Source of the DNA: Anaerolineae bacterium
GTDB lineage: Bacteria > Chloroflexota > Anaerolineae > B4-G1 > DUEL01
Length of the DNA stretch: 18,474 nucleotides
Direction of reading: 5' to 3'
NCBI GenBank assembly: GCA_029932895.1
Contig: JAOZPF010000018.1
Span: forward strand, 1 to 18,474
The notes beneath the pieces are model-generated. The model was not told the origin of the DNA, ran no database searches, and was given only the letters and a program-made list of their open reading frames with translations. The position numbers and the translations under genes are program-made. Numbering within the stretch: the stretch's first letter is position 1; every line of letters starts with the position of its first letter. Of this stretch, positions 6,724 to 14,493 are shown in pieces.

Positions 6724-8465
6724 GTCGGGTGCGACGTGACCTGCTAACGCTGTTCCTACTCTCCCTGGCGGTGCGGCTAGGCGTGGCCGTGCTCATCTCC
6801 CGCCCTGGCTATATGGACACAGCTTACTATGCCGCCGGGGCGGTGCGTCTGGCCCGGTCCGGCGGCTTGAGCGAACCGTTCCTCTGGAACTATTTGGACA
6901 ACCCGGTGGGGTTGCCCCATCCCGGCTTTCTCTACTGGATGGTGCTGCCCTCCCTCCTGGCGGCTCCCTTCGCCGTGTTGTTCCCCGGCTCCTTTCTCGC
7001 CCTCCAGCTTCCCTTTGCCATCCTCTCCGCTTTGCTTCCTCTCATCGCCTACGTTGTATCCTGGATGAGTCGGGCGACCTCACCGGAGCAGGGCCGCCGT
7101 CGCGCCTGGCTGGCGGGGCTGCTCACTCTGTTCAGCGGCTTCTTCTTCCCCTATTGGACCCTGCCAGAGAGCTTTGCCCCCTTTGCCCTCTTTGGCGGCC
7201 TCGCTCTTCTGCTTGTGGGTGTGTGGGGTAAAGGCACGTCTCCTGCCTCCCGCCTCCTGCCCCTGGCCTCTGGCGTGTTGGTCGGCCTGGCCCACCTCAC
7301 CCGCGCTGACGGCATCCTGCTCCTGCCCGTTGTTGCCTTGGCCCCTCTTGTGGCCCACCCCCGCCAGCAGGACCCGCGGCACGCACATTGGTCATTGCCC
7401 CGTCGGTCATCGCCCCATCGGTCATTGTTCCATTGGTCATCGCCCCATCGGTCATTGTTTCATTGGTCATTGCCTCATTGGTCATTGTTTCATTGGTCAT
7501 TGCCCCGTCGGTCATCGCCCCGTCGGTCATTGTCCCATTGGTCATTGCCTCATTGGTCATTGCCCCATTGGTCATTGTTCATTGTCCTCGGCTACCTCCT
7601 CGTGATGATGCCTTGGTTCCTCCGCAACTGGAGCGTGGCGGGCGGGCCACTTTCCCCCGCTGGAACCAAGACCCTCTGGCTTGCCACCTACGATGATCTC
7701 TTTTGCTACCGTTGCGACCTCTCCTTTCACTCCTACCTGGCCTGGGGATGGTCGAATATCCTGTCCTCCAAGCTCCAGGCGCTGGGGGTCAATTTGGAAC
7801 GGTTCCTGGCAGAGGACTGCTTGGTCTTTATGTTCCCCCTTGTCCTTATTGGCTTCTACCGTCTCCGCCGTCGTCCCATGTTCATCCTCGCCTTTGCCTA
7901 CCTATCTCTCGCCTACCTGGCCCACTCCCTGGCTTTTACCTTTCCGGGCCCTCGCGGTGGCTTTTTCCACGCCAGCGCACCGGCGTTGCCCTTTCTCCTG
8001 GCTGCCGGAGCGGAGGGGCTAGAGGTGGCGGTGGACTGGGCGGGCCGACGGCGGCGCTGGAACCTGCGTCAGGCGCGGGCGTTCTTTGCGGCGGCGGCGG
8101 TGGCGCTGGCGGTAGGGCTGAGCACCTACGTGACAGCGGCCAAGTTGCCGGCCTGGCGGGATGCCGACGCGGTTTATCTGGAGACCGGGAGCTGGCTGGC
8201 GCAGCGCGGGGAACCACAGGCGGTGGTGATGGTTGCCAACCCCCCGGCTTTCTGGTACCATACCGGACATTGCGCCGTGGTCGTGCCCAACGGGGATGTG
8301 GATGTGCTGTTGGCGGCGGCCGACCGCTATGGGGCGCGGTATGTGCTGCTGGACCGGAACCGGCCCCGGCCGCTGGCCCCACTGTACGATGGACAAGCCC
8401 CCAACCCACGGCTCCGGTCAGTGGCGCGGTGGGGAGATGTGATCCTCTACGTGGTGGTACCGTGA
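6720..8465 (+). CDS. GT39-like membrane glycosyltransferase with a 65-residue pentapeptide-repeat loop
   Basis: 581 residues. GTG start at 6720 overlaps the previous stop (GTGA); AGGAG (6711-6715) lies four bases upstream. After helix 1, RPGYMDTAYYAAGAVRLA places Asp33 where GT39 enzymes carry the catalytic acid, and LPHPGFLYW (65-73) matches the family's second-loop pattern. About ten further hydrophobic segments follow, then a C-terminal soluble part (from about residue 475) with PPAFWYHTGH and DVDVLLAAADRYGARYVLLDR. Residues 223-287 are thirteen pentapeptides of the type HWSLP / RRSSP / HRSLF encoded by a 15-base tandem repeat; they precede the helix LFIVLGYLLVMMPWFLRNW, which is normal for the family. 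Without the repeat the protein would be about 516 residues, the same as its paralogue at 3584. The loop is rich in Arg, His and Trp. Substrate unknown. Confidence 0.85.
   Translation: MSRVRRDLLTLFLLSLAVRLGVAVLISRPGYMDTAYYAAGAVRLARSGGLSEPFLWNYLDNPVGLPHPGFLYWMVLPSLLAAPFAVLFPGSFLALQLPFAILSALLPLIAYVVSWMSRATSPEQGRRRAWLAGLLTLFSGFFFPYWTLPESFAPFALFGGLALLLVGVWGKGTSPASRLLPLASGVLVGLAHLTRADGILLLPVVALAPLVAHPRQQDPRHAHWSLPRRSSPHRSLFHWSSPHRSLFHWSLPHWSLFHWSLPRRSSPRRSLSHWSLPHWSLPHWSLFIVLGYLLVMMPWFLRNWSVAGGPLSPAGTKTLWLATYDDLFCYRCDLSFHSYLAWGWSNILSSKLQALGVNLERFLAEDCLVFMFPLVLIGFYRLRRRPMFILAFAYLSLAYLAHSLAFTFPGPRGGFFHASAPALPFLLAAGAEGLEVAVDWAGRRRRWNLRQARAFFAAAAVALAVGLSTYVTAAKLPAWRDADAVYLETGSWLAQRGEPQAVVMVANPPAFWYHTGHCAVVVPNGDVDVLLAAADRYGARYVLLDRNRPRPLAPLYDGQAPNPRLRSVARWGDVILYVVVP
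7386..7580 (+). repeat. Thirteen-unit 15-base tandem repeat, translated in frame
   Basis: Thirteen consecutive 15-base units, consensus CATTGGTCATTGCCC, fill 195 bases exactly with no gap or partial unit. A further half unit (CATTGTC-like) reaches about 7585. Variation sits at a few positions: CATTGG/CATCGG/CGTCGG, CATTG/CATCG, and the last three bases CCC/TTC/TTT/CCT/TCC. Each unit equals two heptamers of the 4065-4134 type plus one base, so unit length is a multiple of three and copy-number change keeps the frame. In frame it encodes thirteen five-residue repeats. The tract is open in other frames and on the other strand too, which produces spurious repetitive ORFs. Confidence 0.95.
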
Positions 8466-9955
8466 AACGATGGCAGTGGGTCGTCGGACTGGTCGGGCTG
8501 GCTGGGTTGGCTTTCTACCTGGCCTGGTCGTGGGCTGGTGGACACCTGGGCTTTCCGCTGGACGATGCTTGGATCCACCAGACCTATGCCCGCAATCTGG
8601 TCGAGTACGGGCAGTGGGCCTTTATTCCGGGTCAGCCTAGCGCTGGCTCCACTGCGCCGCTGTGGACACTCCTGCTGGCGGTGGGGTACGGGGTGGAAAT
8701 TCCCTTTCGCCTCTGGACCTACGTTCTAGGCGGGCTTTGTCTGGCGGGGACGGCGTTGTTGGCGGCCCGGCTGGCTGGGCGCTTGGTTCCTGATCGGCGC
8801 TCCGTGGCGCTGCTGGTGGGGTTGGCCTGCGCGCTAGAGTGGCATCTAGTCTGGGCCGCCGGGTCGGGGATGGAGACCCTGCTCTTTACCTTGCTGGCGT
8901 TGGCCCTGTGGAACCGCGTGCTGGACGATTCGTCCGCCCGGCCTTTCCTTACCGGCCTCCTGGGCGGCGCGCTGGTGCTCACCCGTCCGGAGGGAATTCT
9001 GGCCGTGGGACTGGCAATTGTCGGGGTGGCCCTGCACGGGGGCAAAACCCCATTGGGATGGAGAGCTGTGGTCGCTCGGCTGGCGTCACTGACACTGGGC
9101 GTCGCCCTGGTAGTCGCCCCCTACCTGGCCCTGAACGTATACCTGAGCGGAACCCCCTGGCCCAACACCTTTTACGCCAAACAGGCCGAGTACGGGGTGC
9201 TGCTGGCCCAGCCGCTGCTGCTGCGGCTGTGGCGCGTGGCGGCGGTGGGCTGGACCGGCGGACAGGTGCTCTTGCTGCCGGGGCTGGTGTGGGAGCTATG
9301 GCGGGCGGCGCGCGGCACCAAGCCGGACCGGCGCGCTGCTATCAAGTGGTTGCCGCTGCTCTGGGTCGCGGCGACGGTCTCGGTCTACGCGCTGCGGCTC
9401 CCGGTCACCTACCAGCACGGGCGCTACCTCATCCCCACCATTCCCATCCTCCTCGTCTATGGCGTAGGCTCGACGCTGCGGATGGTCGGTCAGCGTCGTT
9501 TCCCGCGCCTCCTGGCCCGGACCTTGTTCCTCTCGGTGACTTTGCTCCTGCTCGGTTTCTGGATCCTGGGGGCGCGGGCCTATCGGGCCGATGTGGCAGT
9601 CATTGAAGAGGAGATGGTCGCCGTGGCCCGCTGGCTGGATGCCAACACCCCGCCGGATGCCCTCGTCGCCGTCCACGACATCGGCGCGGTGGGGTACTTT
9701 GCTCGCCGCCCCCTGCTCGATCTGGCCGGCCTGGTCAGTCCGGAGGTGATTCCATTTATCCGTGACGAGGACCGGCTGCGCGATTGGCTCCAGGCACAGG
9801 GAGCTGACTATCTGGTCGCGTTTCCCTCCTGGTATCCCCATCTCACCGCCGATCCTCGCCTGGAGGAAGTGTTCCGCACCAATGCGGCGGTGACAGTGGC
9901 CCAGGGTGGCGAGAACATGGCAGTCTATGCGCTCCGCTGGGCCTCGCTGCCCTAG
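8462..9955 (+). CDS. GT-C-like membrane glycosyltransferase with LDDAW motif
   Basis: 497 residues from GTG 8462, which overlaps the previous stop by four bases (GTGA). The frame is open upstream to 7703, but that part is antiphase to the previous gene and hydrophilic in the wrong places, so it is rejected. The ribosome site is weak (GGTGG), so translation probably depends on coupling. After helix 1 comes GFPLDDAWIHQTYARNL (Asp34-Asp35) and PSAGSTAPLWTLLL (59-72); I associate this pair of motifs with a large family of uncharacterised Chloroflexota GT-C proteins. About ten helices follow. The C-terminal soluble domain (from about 380) contains AVHDIGAVGYFARRPLLDLAG with His405-Asp406, a segment often found in such proteins. 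Acts presumably on the outer face of the membrane with a polyprenyl-linked sugar. Last gene of the five-gene operon. Confidence 0.8.
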   Translation: MKRWQWVVGLVGLAGLAFYLAWSWAGGHLGFPLDDAWIHQTYARNLVEYGQWAFIPGQPSAGSTAPLWTLLLAVGYGVEIPFRLWTYVLGGLCLAGTALLAARLAGRLVPDRRSVALLVGLACALEWHLVWAAGSGMETLLFTLLALALWNRVLDDSSARPFLTGLLGGALVLTRPEGILAVGLAIVGVALHGGKTPLGWRAVVARLASLTLGVALVVAPYLALNVYLSGTPWPNTFYAKQAEYGVLLAQPLLLRLWRVAAVGWTGGQVLLLPGLVWELWRAARGTKPDRRAAIKWLPLLWVAATVSVYALRLPVTYQHGRYLIPTIPILLVYGVGSTLRMVGQRRFPRLLARTLFLSVTLLLLGFWILGARAYRADVAVIEEEMVAVARWLDANTPPDALVAVHDIGAVGYFARRPLLDLAGLVSPEVIPFIRDEDRLRDWLQAQGADYLVAFPSWYPHLTADPRLEEVFRTNAAVTVAQGGENMAVYALRWASLP

Positions 9956-9981
9956 CACCTCTCGACGCAAACCGGTTCGGC

Positions 9982-10088
9982 GTCTGGGGAGCCTGCGGCT
10001 GGCTGCCCGCCTGCGTGGGTAGCGCAAACGCGTCGCCGCAGGGCGGCATCCGGCCCCTTGGGTGCGACCTCGGCCGCCAGCCCCAGAC
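9982..10088. repeat. Imperfect ~107-base palindrome between the operon and the FemAB-like gene
   Basis: The ends GTCTGGGG (9982-9989) and CCCCAGAC (10081-10088) pair perfectly. Just inside, CTGCGGC (9994-10000) faces the complement of GCCGCCAG. Deeper, 10004-10015 faces 10037-10048 with about 10 of 12 pairs, leaving a 21-base centre. This layered pairing is what a small non-autonomous palindromic element or its remnant would show. No second copy was found in the window. A weaker hairpin, GACGC/GCGTC (9964-9968 with 9980-9984), lies just after the preceding gene and has no T-run. Confidence 0.4.
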
Positions 10089-10128
10089 CCGCTGCTGACG
10101 ACGGTCCGGATGGCGGTGTCCACCAGGC

Positions 10129-10157
10129 TTGACAGAAAGGGGAATCGCCGCCATCAT
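10129..10157 (+). promoter_or_regulatory. Sigma-70-type promoter for the FemAB-like gene
   Basis: A perfect -35 box TTGACA (10129-10134) is followed after exactly 17 bases by CATCAT (10152-10157), matching TATAAT at 4 of 6 positions. Transcription would begin near 10164, leaving a leader of about 35 bases before the GTG at 10200. Its position excludes the upstream reading-frame extension to 10062 as translated sequence. Confidence 0.5.
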
Positions 10158-10199
10158 GACGGCACGGGAGGTGGCAAACTGAACGAACAGGGAAACAGT

Positions 10200-11270
10200 G
10201 TGTCGCTCAGGCAGGTCTCGACTCCGGACGAGTGGCATAGCGCGCTGGCGCGGCTCCCCGCCCCTCACGTCCTGCAGAGCTGGGAGTGGGGGGGATTCAA
10301 AGCGCGGCATGGCTGGCGGGCCAGTCACTGGCTCTGGGAGGAAGGGTCCAAACCGCGGGCCGCTGCGTTGCTGCTGACTCGCCAGCTCGCCAGGCTCCCG
10401 CTGTGCGTGGCCTATGTGCCCAAAGGGCCAACTCTCGACTATGGGGACGAGCCGCTCCTGAACCAGGTGCTGAGCGACCTGGAACGGCTGGCCCGGCAGA
10501 CAGGGGCGCTCTCGATCAAGATTGACCCTGATGTGGAGAGGTCAGGCCCCATAGGCAGGATGGTCGTGGAGCAGCTACAGCGGCGGGGCTGGAGGTTCTC
10601 TTCCGAGCAGGTCCAGTTCCGCAACACGATGCTCCTCGACCTCACGTTGGAGCCGGACGAGCTATTGGCGCGGATGAAGTCCAAATGGCGCTACAACATC
10701 CGTCTGGCTGGGCGCAGGGGGGTGCGCGTGCGGGAGGGCGGGCCGGACGACTTGCCCCTGCTGTATCGGATGTACCGCGAGACCAGCCAGCGTGACCGTT
10801 TTGTCATCCGGCCCGAGTCCTACTACCGGGACCTGTGGGGGTCGTTCATCGCTGCCGGGCTGGCCCAGCCGCTGATCGCCGAGGTGGAGGGGGAAGCAGT
10901 GGCGATGGTGATCCTCTTTCGCTATGGGCAGCGGGCGTGGTACATAATCGGGGCCTCTCGCTCCCTCCACCGGGAGCGGATGCCGAACCATCTCCTGCAG
11001 TGGGAGGCGATCCGCTGGGCGAGGGGACATGGTTGCACCGTCTATGATCTCTGGGGTGCGCCCGACGTGCTGGATGAATCCGACCCGATGTGGGGGGTGT
11101 ACCGCTTCAAACTGGGCTTTGGTGCGGAACTGGTGCGCCACATCGGGGCCTACGACTATCCGGCCTCGCCCGCGCTATATTGGCTCTACACCGGGGCGAT
11201 GCCCCGGCTGCTGGCGCTGATGCGCCGCTTCCACTGGCGACGACGGGCCGGGGGTTCAGGGACGGCCTGA
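10200..11270 (+). CDS. FemAB/FemX-like GNAT-fold aminoacyl- or acyltransferase
   Basis: 356 residues from GTG 10200, which has AGGGA (10189-10193) six bases upstream. A CTG at 10179 has the stronger site GGGAGGTGG (10166-10174) and would add seven residues; it is a real alternative. The protein is soluble. N-terminal LPAPHVLQSWEWGGFKARHGW is the hallmark opening of the FemAB / lipid II:glycine glycyltransferase superfamily. MKSKWRYNIRLAGRRGVRV (near residue 158) is the conserved K(W/T)RYNIRLA motif joining the two GNAT halves. FRYGQRAWYIIGAS and NHLLQWEAIRWARGHGCTVYDLWG are the second-half motifs. Classical Fem enzymes use aminoacyl-tRNA to add amino acids to lipid II stem peptides; many relatives in glycan clusters are uncharacterised. 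Own promoter upstream. Its end overlaps the convergent YfhO gene by 15 bases. Fold is clear, substrate is not. Confidence 0.85.
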   Translation: MSLRQVSTPDEWHSALARLPAPHVLQSWEWGGFKARHGWRASHWLWEEGSKPRAAALLLTRQLARLPLCVAYVPKGPTLDYGDEPLLNQVLSDLERLARQTGALSIKIDPDVERSGPIGRMVVEQLQRRGWRFSSEQVQFRNTMLLDLTLEPDELLARMKSKWRYNIRLAGRRGVRVREGGPDDLPLLYRMYRETSQRDRFVIRPESYYRDLWGSFIAAGLAQPLIAEVEGEAVAMVILFRYGQRAWYIIGASRSLHRERMPNHLLQWEAIRWARGHGCTVYDLWGAPDVLDESDPMWGVYRFKLGFGAELVRHIGAYDYPASPALYWLYTGAMPRLLALMRRFHWRRRAGGSGTA

Positions 11271-11280
11271 CTTCTTTTCT
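11256..11280 (+). terminator. Hairpin built from the two convergent stop codons
   Basis: TCAGG (11256-11260) and CCTGA (11266-11270) pair around a 5-base loop, followed by CTTCTTTTCT (11271-11280). The left arm begins with the reverse complement of the YfhO stop and the right arm ends with the FemAB-like stop. The 5-bp stem is short, so termination on the plus strand is plausible but weak. Confidence 0.4.
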
Positions 11281-13505
11281 AGCAGCATCCGCCAGCCCGC
11301 CCATGCCACCAATAGGAGAGAGAATAAAGTGCTCACCGCCCCTACGCGGAGGGACAGCGGCCTAAACGAGAGCACCACCCGGTGCGCGCCTGCTGGCACG
11401 CAGACCGCCCGCAGCGCCACGTCTGCCCGCAACACGGGGGCTGGCTCCCCGTCCACCTCGGCCTGCCAGCCGGGGTAGGCGATCTCGCTCAGGGCCAGAA
11501 TCCCCGCCGAACTGGCCTCCACCATCACCTCAAGCTGATCGTTTCCTCGCCGTACCACGCGCACGGTCTCTGGTTCCCCCCCGCTCGCCACATCACAGGG
11601 CGGCTCCCCTTCCAACAGCACCGCCCGTCGCGGGTCAAAGGTCGGATCGTTGAGCCGCGCCAGCAGCGATTCGCCCTCGCGCACCTCCACCTCGTGGACC
11701 AGCCACGCCCGGGGCAGCGCGGTGGGCCGCTCGTACACCCACGCCCCGCCTTGGTGACCGAGCAGCCGAGGCGCTTCCTCCCCGGCAAAGTCAGTCTCCT
11801 GACCCGTCACCAGGAAACGGGCGTGCAGCAGGTCATAGGCCCGTGCCTGGGGGTCCGGCAAAGCGGTGGTGAGGTCGTGGTATCGCCCCAGCTCCAGCGG
11901 GTCGTAGCCAAAGACGCTCTCCAGCCCCAGCTCCATCCCGCCGTTCTGCTCAAAGATGCCCAGCCCCCAGGGGAGCACCCGCCCCTCCCCGGCGGTGAGG
12001 TCGGTCACACCCTGCCAGTAGGCGCTCTGCGTCAGCGGCACGGTGCGGAGCAGGGGGCGGCCAAAGCTCCCCAGGTCGACCAACGCCAGGCTGATGAGCA
12101 ACACCGTGCCCCAGCGTGCGCCCATCCGCCCGCTCTCCCAGGCGCGCAGCAGCCCCACCGCGAGCAGGAAAAGGAGCAGAAAGAGGGCTGTGTTGTTGGC
12201 GACGTGGTACAGCCGTCCCACCTCTGGGTTGCTATCGCGCTGGAGAGCAAAGAGAAAGAACCCTGCCACTACAACCAGCACTGCCAACCCGATCGTCAGC
12301 CACACTAGCGATCCCTGGGTCCAGCGGCGCAGGTGGGGCATAGCCTCCTGCGGATGCTGGCGTAGCCAGGTCAGTGACAGCCCGCTCAGCGCTGCCACCC
12401 CAAAGGTGAAGAGAAAGCCAGCTCGCGCCGGTGCCCGCATCGCTCCAAACAGGGGAAGAAAATCAAAGGCCAGGCGGTGTAGGATGGTGAATGGCCCCAG
12501 CGCCAGGAACAGTCCCAGCCCGGCCAACGCCAGCAGCAATGTCGTTCGCTTGTGGCGCAGATGAACCCCCAGCGCGAGGGTCATGATGAGGGGAATGATA
12601 CCGACGTAAAAGATCAACTCCTCATACATCCCCTCCCCCCAGTAACCAATCCGCACCGGCTCGCCGAAAAAGTTGGGCACCAGCAGCGTCAGCAGATAAC
12701 CCGGCGGCCAGGCATAGCTGGCGGCGAACTCGTATCCCGCTCCCTGGCGGGTGGAGGAACGCAGAAACTCCCAGGTCGGCAGCAACTGCACCGCCGCCAA
12801 TCCCACGCCGACCAGGAGCATCAGCCCGCCCCACGCCAGCGCCCTGAGGGAAACGGACCAACCACTCTCCTCTCGCCGCTCCCAGGCCAGGTGGAGTGTG
12901 TAGGCCACCTGGACCAGAAGGACGTAAAAGACAGAGGCGGTGTGCCCAGCCAGCAGAGAGAGCGCAACCGGGACCCCGCCGAGGATGGCCCAGGAGTAGC
13001 GGTCGCGCGTCACCGCCTGACGTGTTGCCCATAGGATCGCCGGGAGCCAGGCCTGAACCATCACGACGCCGATGTGACCGGCGTAGACGCGGGCAAAGAA
13101 TGTGCCGCTGAAACCAAAGATAACAGCGCCCAAGAACGCCCCGGCCCAGTCGGCTCCCTCGCTGCGTAACCAGGCCAGCATCCCCACCCCCGCCAACCAA
13201 AAGTGGAGCAAAAAGAGCAGCCCTGCCACTCGCTCCGGGGGGATAGCCAGGGTCAGCCAGATCGGGGGATAGAAGAGGGCCGGCTGTGGGTTGGCGAGAA
13301 AGGGCACGCCGGAAAAGAGGTAGGGGTTCCACAGGGGCAGTTCCCCCTGGCGGACGCTCCGGAGCGCGAAACGCCACCAGGGAAGAAATATATTGGTCAG
13401 GTCGTTACCGGCGAGCACCTGGCCCGGGGGCGGCCATACCACCTGCCAGAATACGGCCAGTACAAAGAGGGCCAACAGGAGTGGCAACGTTCGCTTGGCA
13501 TTCAT
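11256..13505 (-). CDS. YfhO family polytopic membrane protein
   Basis: 749 residues; ATG at 13505 with AGGAGG (13517-13522) eleven bases upstream, a site that includes the stop of the gene before. After helix 1 the first loop has AGNDLTNIFLPWW (Asp35) and LPLWNPYLFSGVPFLANPQPALFYPP (from 57), the diagnostic YfhO opening. A dozen or so helices follow, then a soluble domain of about 200 residues containing PRAWLVHEVEV, SEIAYPGWQAEVDGEP (YPGW at 677) and LRAVCVPAGAHRVVLSFRP, and a final helix near 725-742. YfhO is a GT-C-type family linked in Firmicutes to glycosylation of teichoic or lipoteichoic acids; here the acceptor is unknown. Last gene of the minus-strand operon. Length and domain order are normal. 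Confidence 0.88.
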   Translation of the reverse strand: MNAKRTLPLLLALFVLAVFWQVVWPPPGQVLAGNDLTNIFLPWWRFALRSVRQGELPLWNPYLFSGVPFLANPQPALFYPPIWLTLAIPPERVAGLLFLLHFWLAGVGMLAWLRSEGADWAGAFLGAVIFGFSGTFFARVYAGHIGVVMVQAWLPAILWATRQAVTRDRYSWAILGGVPVALSLLAGHTASVFYVLLVQVAYTLHLAWERREESGWSVSLRALAWGGLMLLVGVGLAAVQLLPTWEFLRSSTRQGAGYEFAASYAWPPGYLLTLLVPNFFGEPVRIGYWGEGMYEELIFYVGIIPLIMTLALGVHLRHKRTTLLLALAGLGLFLALGPFTILHRLAFDFLPLFGAMRAPARAGFLFTFGVAALSGLSLTWLRQHPQEAMPHLRRWTQGSLVWLTIGLAVLVVVAGFFLFALQRDSNPEVGRLYHVANNTALFLLLFLLAVGLLRAWESGRMGARWGTVLLISLALVDLGSFGRPLLRTVPLTQSAYWQGVTDLTAGEGRVLPWGLGIFEQNGGMELGLESVFGYDPLELGRYHDLTTALPDPQARAYDLLHARFLVTGQETDFAGEEAPRLLGHQGGAWVYERPTALPRAWLVHEVEVREGESLLARLNDPTFDPRRAVLLEGEPPCDVASGGEPETVRVVRRGNDQLEVMVEASSAGILALSEIAYPGWQAEVDGEPAPVLRADVALRAVCVPAGAHRVVLSFRPLSLRVGAVSTLFSLLLVAWAGWRMLLEKKSGRP

Positions 13506-13520
13506 AGCTTCGGTTTCCTC

Positions 13521-14468
13521 CTACCCGCGCTGCCGCAGCGCCCGCAGCGATTGGACCAGGTAGAGCAATCCTCCAAACAGACCAGTCACAGCGGAGACGG
13601 CATAGACGGCCAGGGAGGCCGCGGCGGCCGTCGCCTCGTCCACACCGACCTGAGCAAAGAGCAATACCGCCATCCCCTCCCGCACGCCCAGGCCACCGAT
13701 CGAGATGGGCAGCATCAGCGTGACGGAGAGAATGGGCACAAAGAGGGGAAAATAGATCAGGCCGATCTCCATTCCCACCGCGCGGGCAGCCAGGTAGTTG
13801 ATCAGGATCAGCAGGATATTAAAGAGAAGCGAGATACCCAGGGCCTGGGCCACGGCCTTCCAGCCGCAGGCGGTCACCGCGTCGTAGGCGCGGGCCAGGA
13901 CCCCCTCGCCAGCCAGAGAAAGAGGGCCGGGCAGCCACCCGCCCAGACGACGCAGCCACCGCCCCTGAAGCACCAGTCCGCCGGCGATCAGCCCACCCGC
14001 CGCCACCGCAGCGACGAGCAGCACAATCCCGGTCGGCAGGAGCCGGTGGCCAAACGGCAACGCCAGCAACGCCATCCCAAAGAGCACCAGCAGCCCGCTC
14101 ATCCGATCCACGAACACCGTCCCAAAGGCCGCGGTCGCCTGGGCCTCTTGTGCTAGCTCCAGCACCCGGACCACGTCGCCGCCAAAGCCGGTGGGCAGAA
14201 AGACGTTGAAGAAACTGCCAGAGAAGTAGAGATAGACTAAACGCCAAAAGGGAACGCGGATGTCCAAGGCGACCAACAGCGCGCGCCAGCGGAAGGCTCG
14301 AACGACCACGCCGGTGACAAAGAGCAAGAGCGCCAGCAGGAACAATCCCGGCGAAACGTGGGTGATGACATCCACGATCCTGTCAAAGCCGACCGTTGCC
14401 AGCACAAAAGTCAGCGCCCCCAGGCTGATCCCCACTCGCGCCACGTTCCACCATTGCTTTCGTTTCAC
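13521..14468 (-). CDS. LPG_synthase_TM / UPF0104 flippase-like membrane protein
   Basis: 315 residues, about eight helices. GTG start at 14468 with AGGGAG (14476-14481) seven bases upstream. YFSGSFFNVFLPTGFGGDVVR (81-101) and PISIGGLGVREG (254-265) are the two signature motifs of the lysylphosphatidylglycerol synthase transmembrane family (PF03706), corresponding to the flippase half of MprF. The cytoplasmic lysyl-transfer half of MprF (DUF2156) is absent, as in most stand-alone members, which often sit in glycan-synthesis clusters and include AglD-like proteins. A role in moving a polyprenyl- or lipid-linked intermediate across the membrane, or assisting glycosyl transfer, is inferred. It lies 25 bases after the GT39 gene and its TAG stop forms part of the ribosome site of the YfhO gene. 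Confidence 0.88.
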   Translation of the reverse strand: MKRKQWWNVARVGISLGALTFVLATVGFDRIVDVITHVSPGLFLLALLLFVTGVVVRAFRWRALLVALDIRVPFWRLVYLYFSGSFFNVFLPTGFGGDVVRVLELAQEAQATAAFGTVFVDRMSGLLVLFGMALLALPFGHRLLPTGIVLLVAAVAAGGLIAGGLVLQGRWLRRLGGWLPGPLSLAGEGVLARAYDAVTACGWKAVAQALGISLLFNILLILINYLAARAVGMEIGLIYFPLFVPILSVTLMLPISIGGLGVREGMAVLLFAQVGVDEATAAAASLAVYAVSAVTGLFGGLLYLVQSLRALRQRG

Positions 14469-14493
14469 TCTCCCTCTCCCTTCGACCGACCCA

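Noticed and set aside
7297..7575. Repetitive minus-strand frame (MTNGAMTNEAMTNG type) and plus-strand frames of similar kind
   Set aside because: These are products of the 15-base repeat being open in several frames; only the glycosyltransferase frame continues into conserved sequence on both sides.
7386..7580. CRISPR array
   Set aside because: The units are contiguous 15-base repeats with no spacers, inside a coding frame.
7703..8461. In-frame upstream extension of the LDDAW glycosyltransferase
   Set aside because: It lies wholly inside the preceding GT39 gene in another frame and shows no membrane pattern; the GTG at 8462 fits the GTGA coupling seen in the rest of the operon.
10062..10199. 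Upstream extension of the FemAB-like gene
   Set aside because: It crosses the palindrome and the promoter at 10129-10157 and gives low-complexity Arg/Pro sequence; FemAB homology starts after the GTG at 10200.
11382..12308. Plus-strand frame opposite the YfhO gene
   Set aside because: Shadow of a GC-rich gene; it has no domain and a His/Gln/Pro-rich composition.
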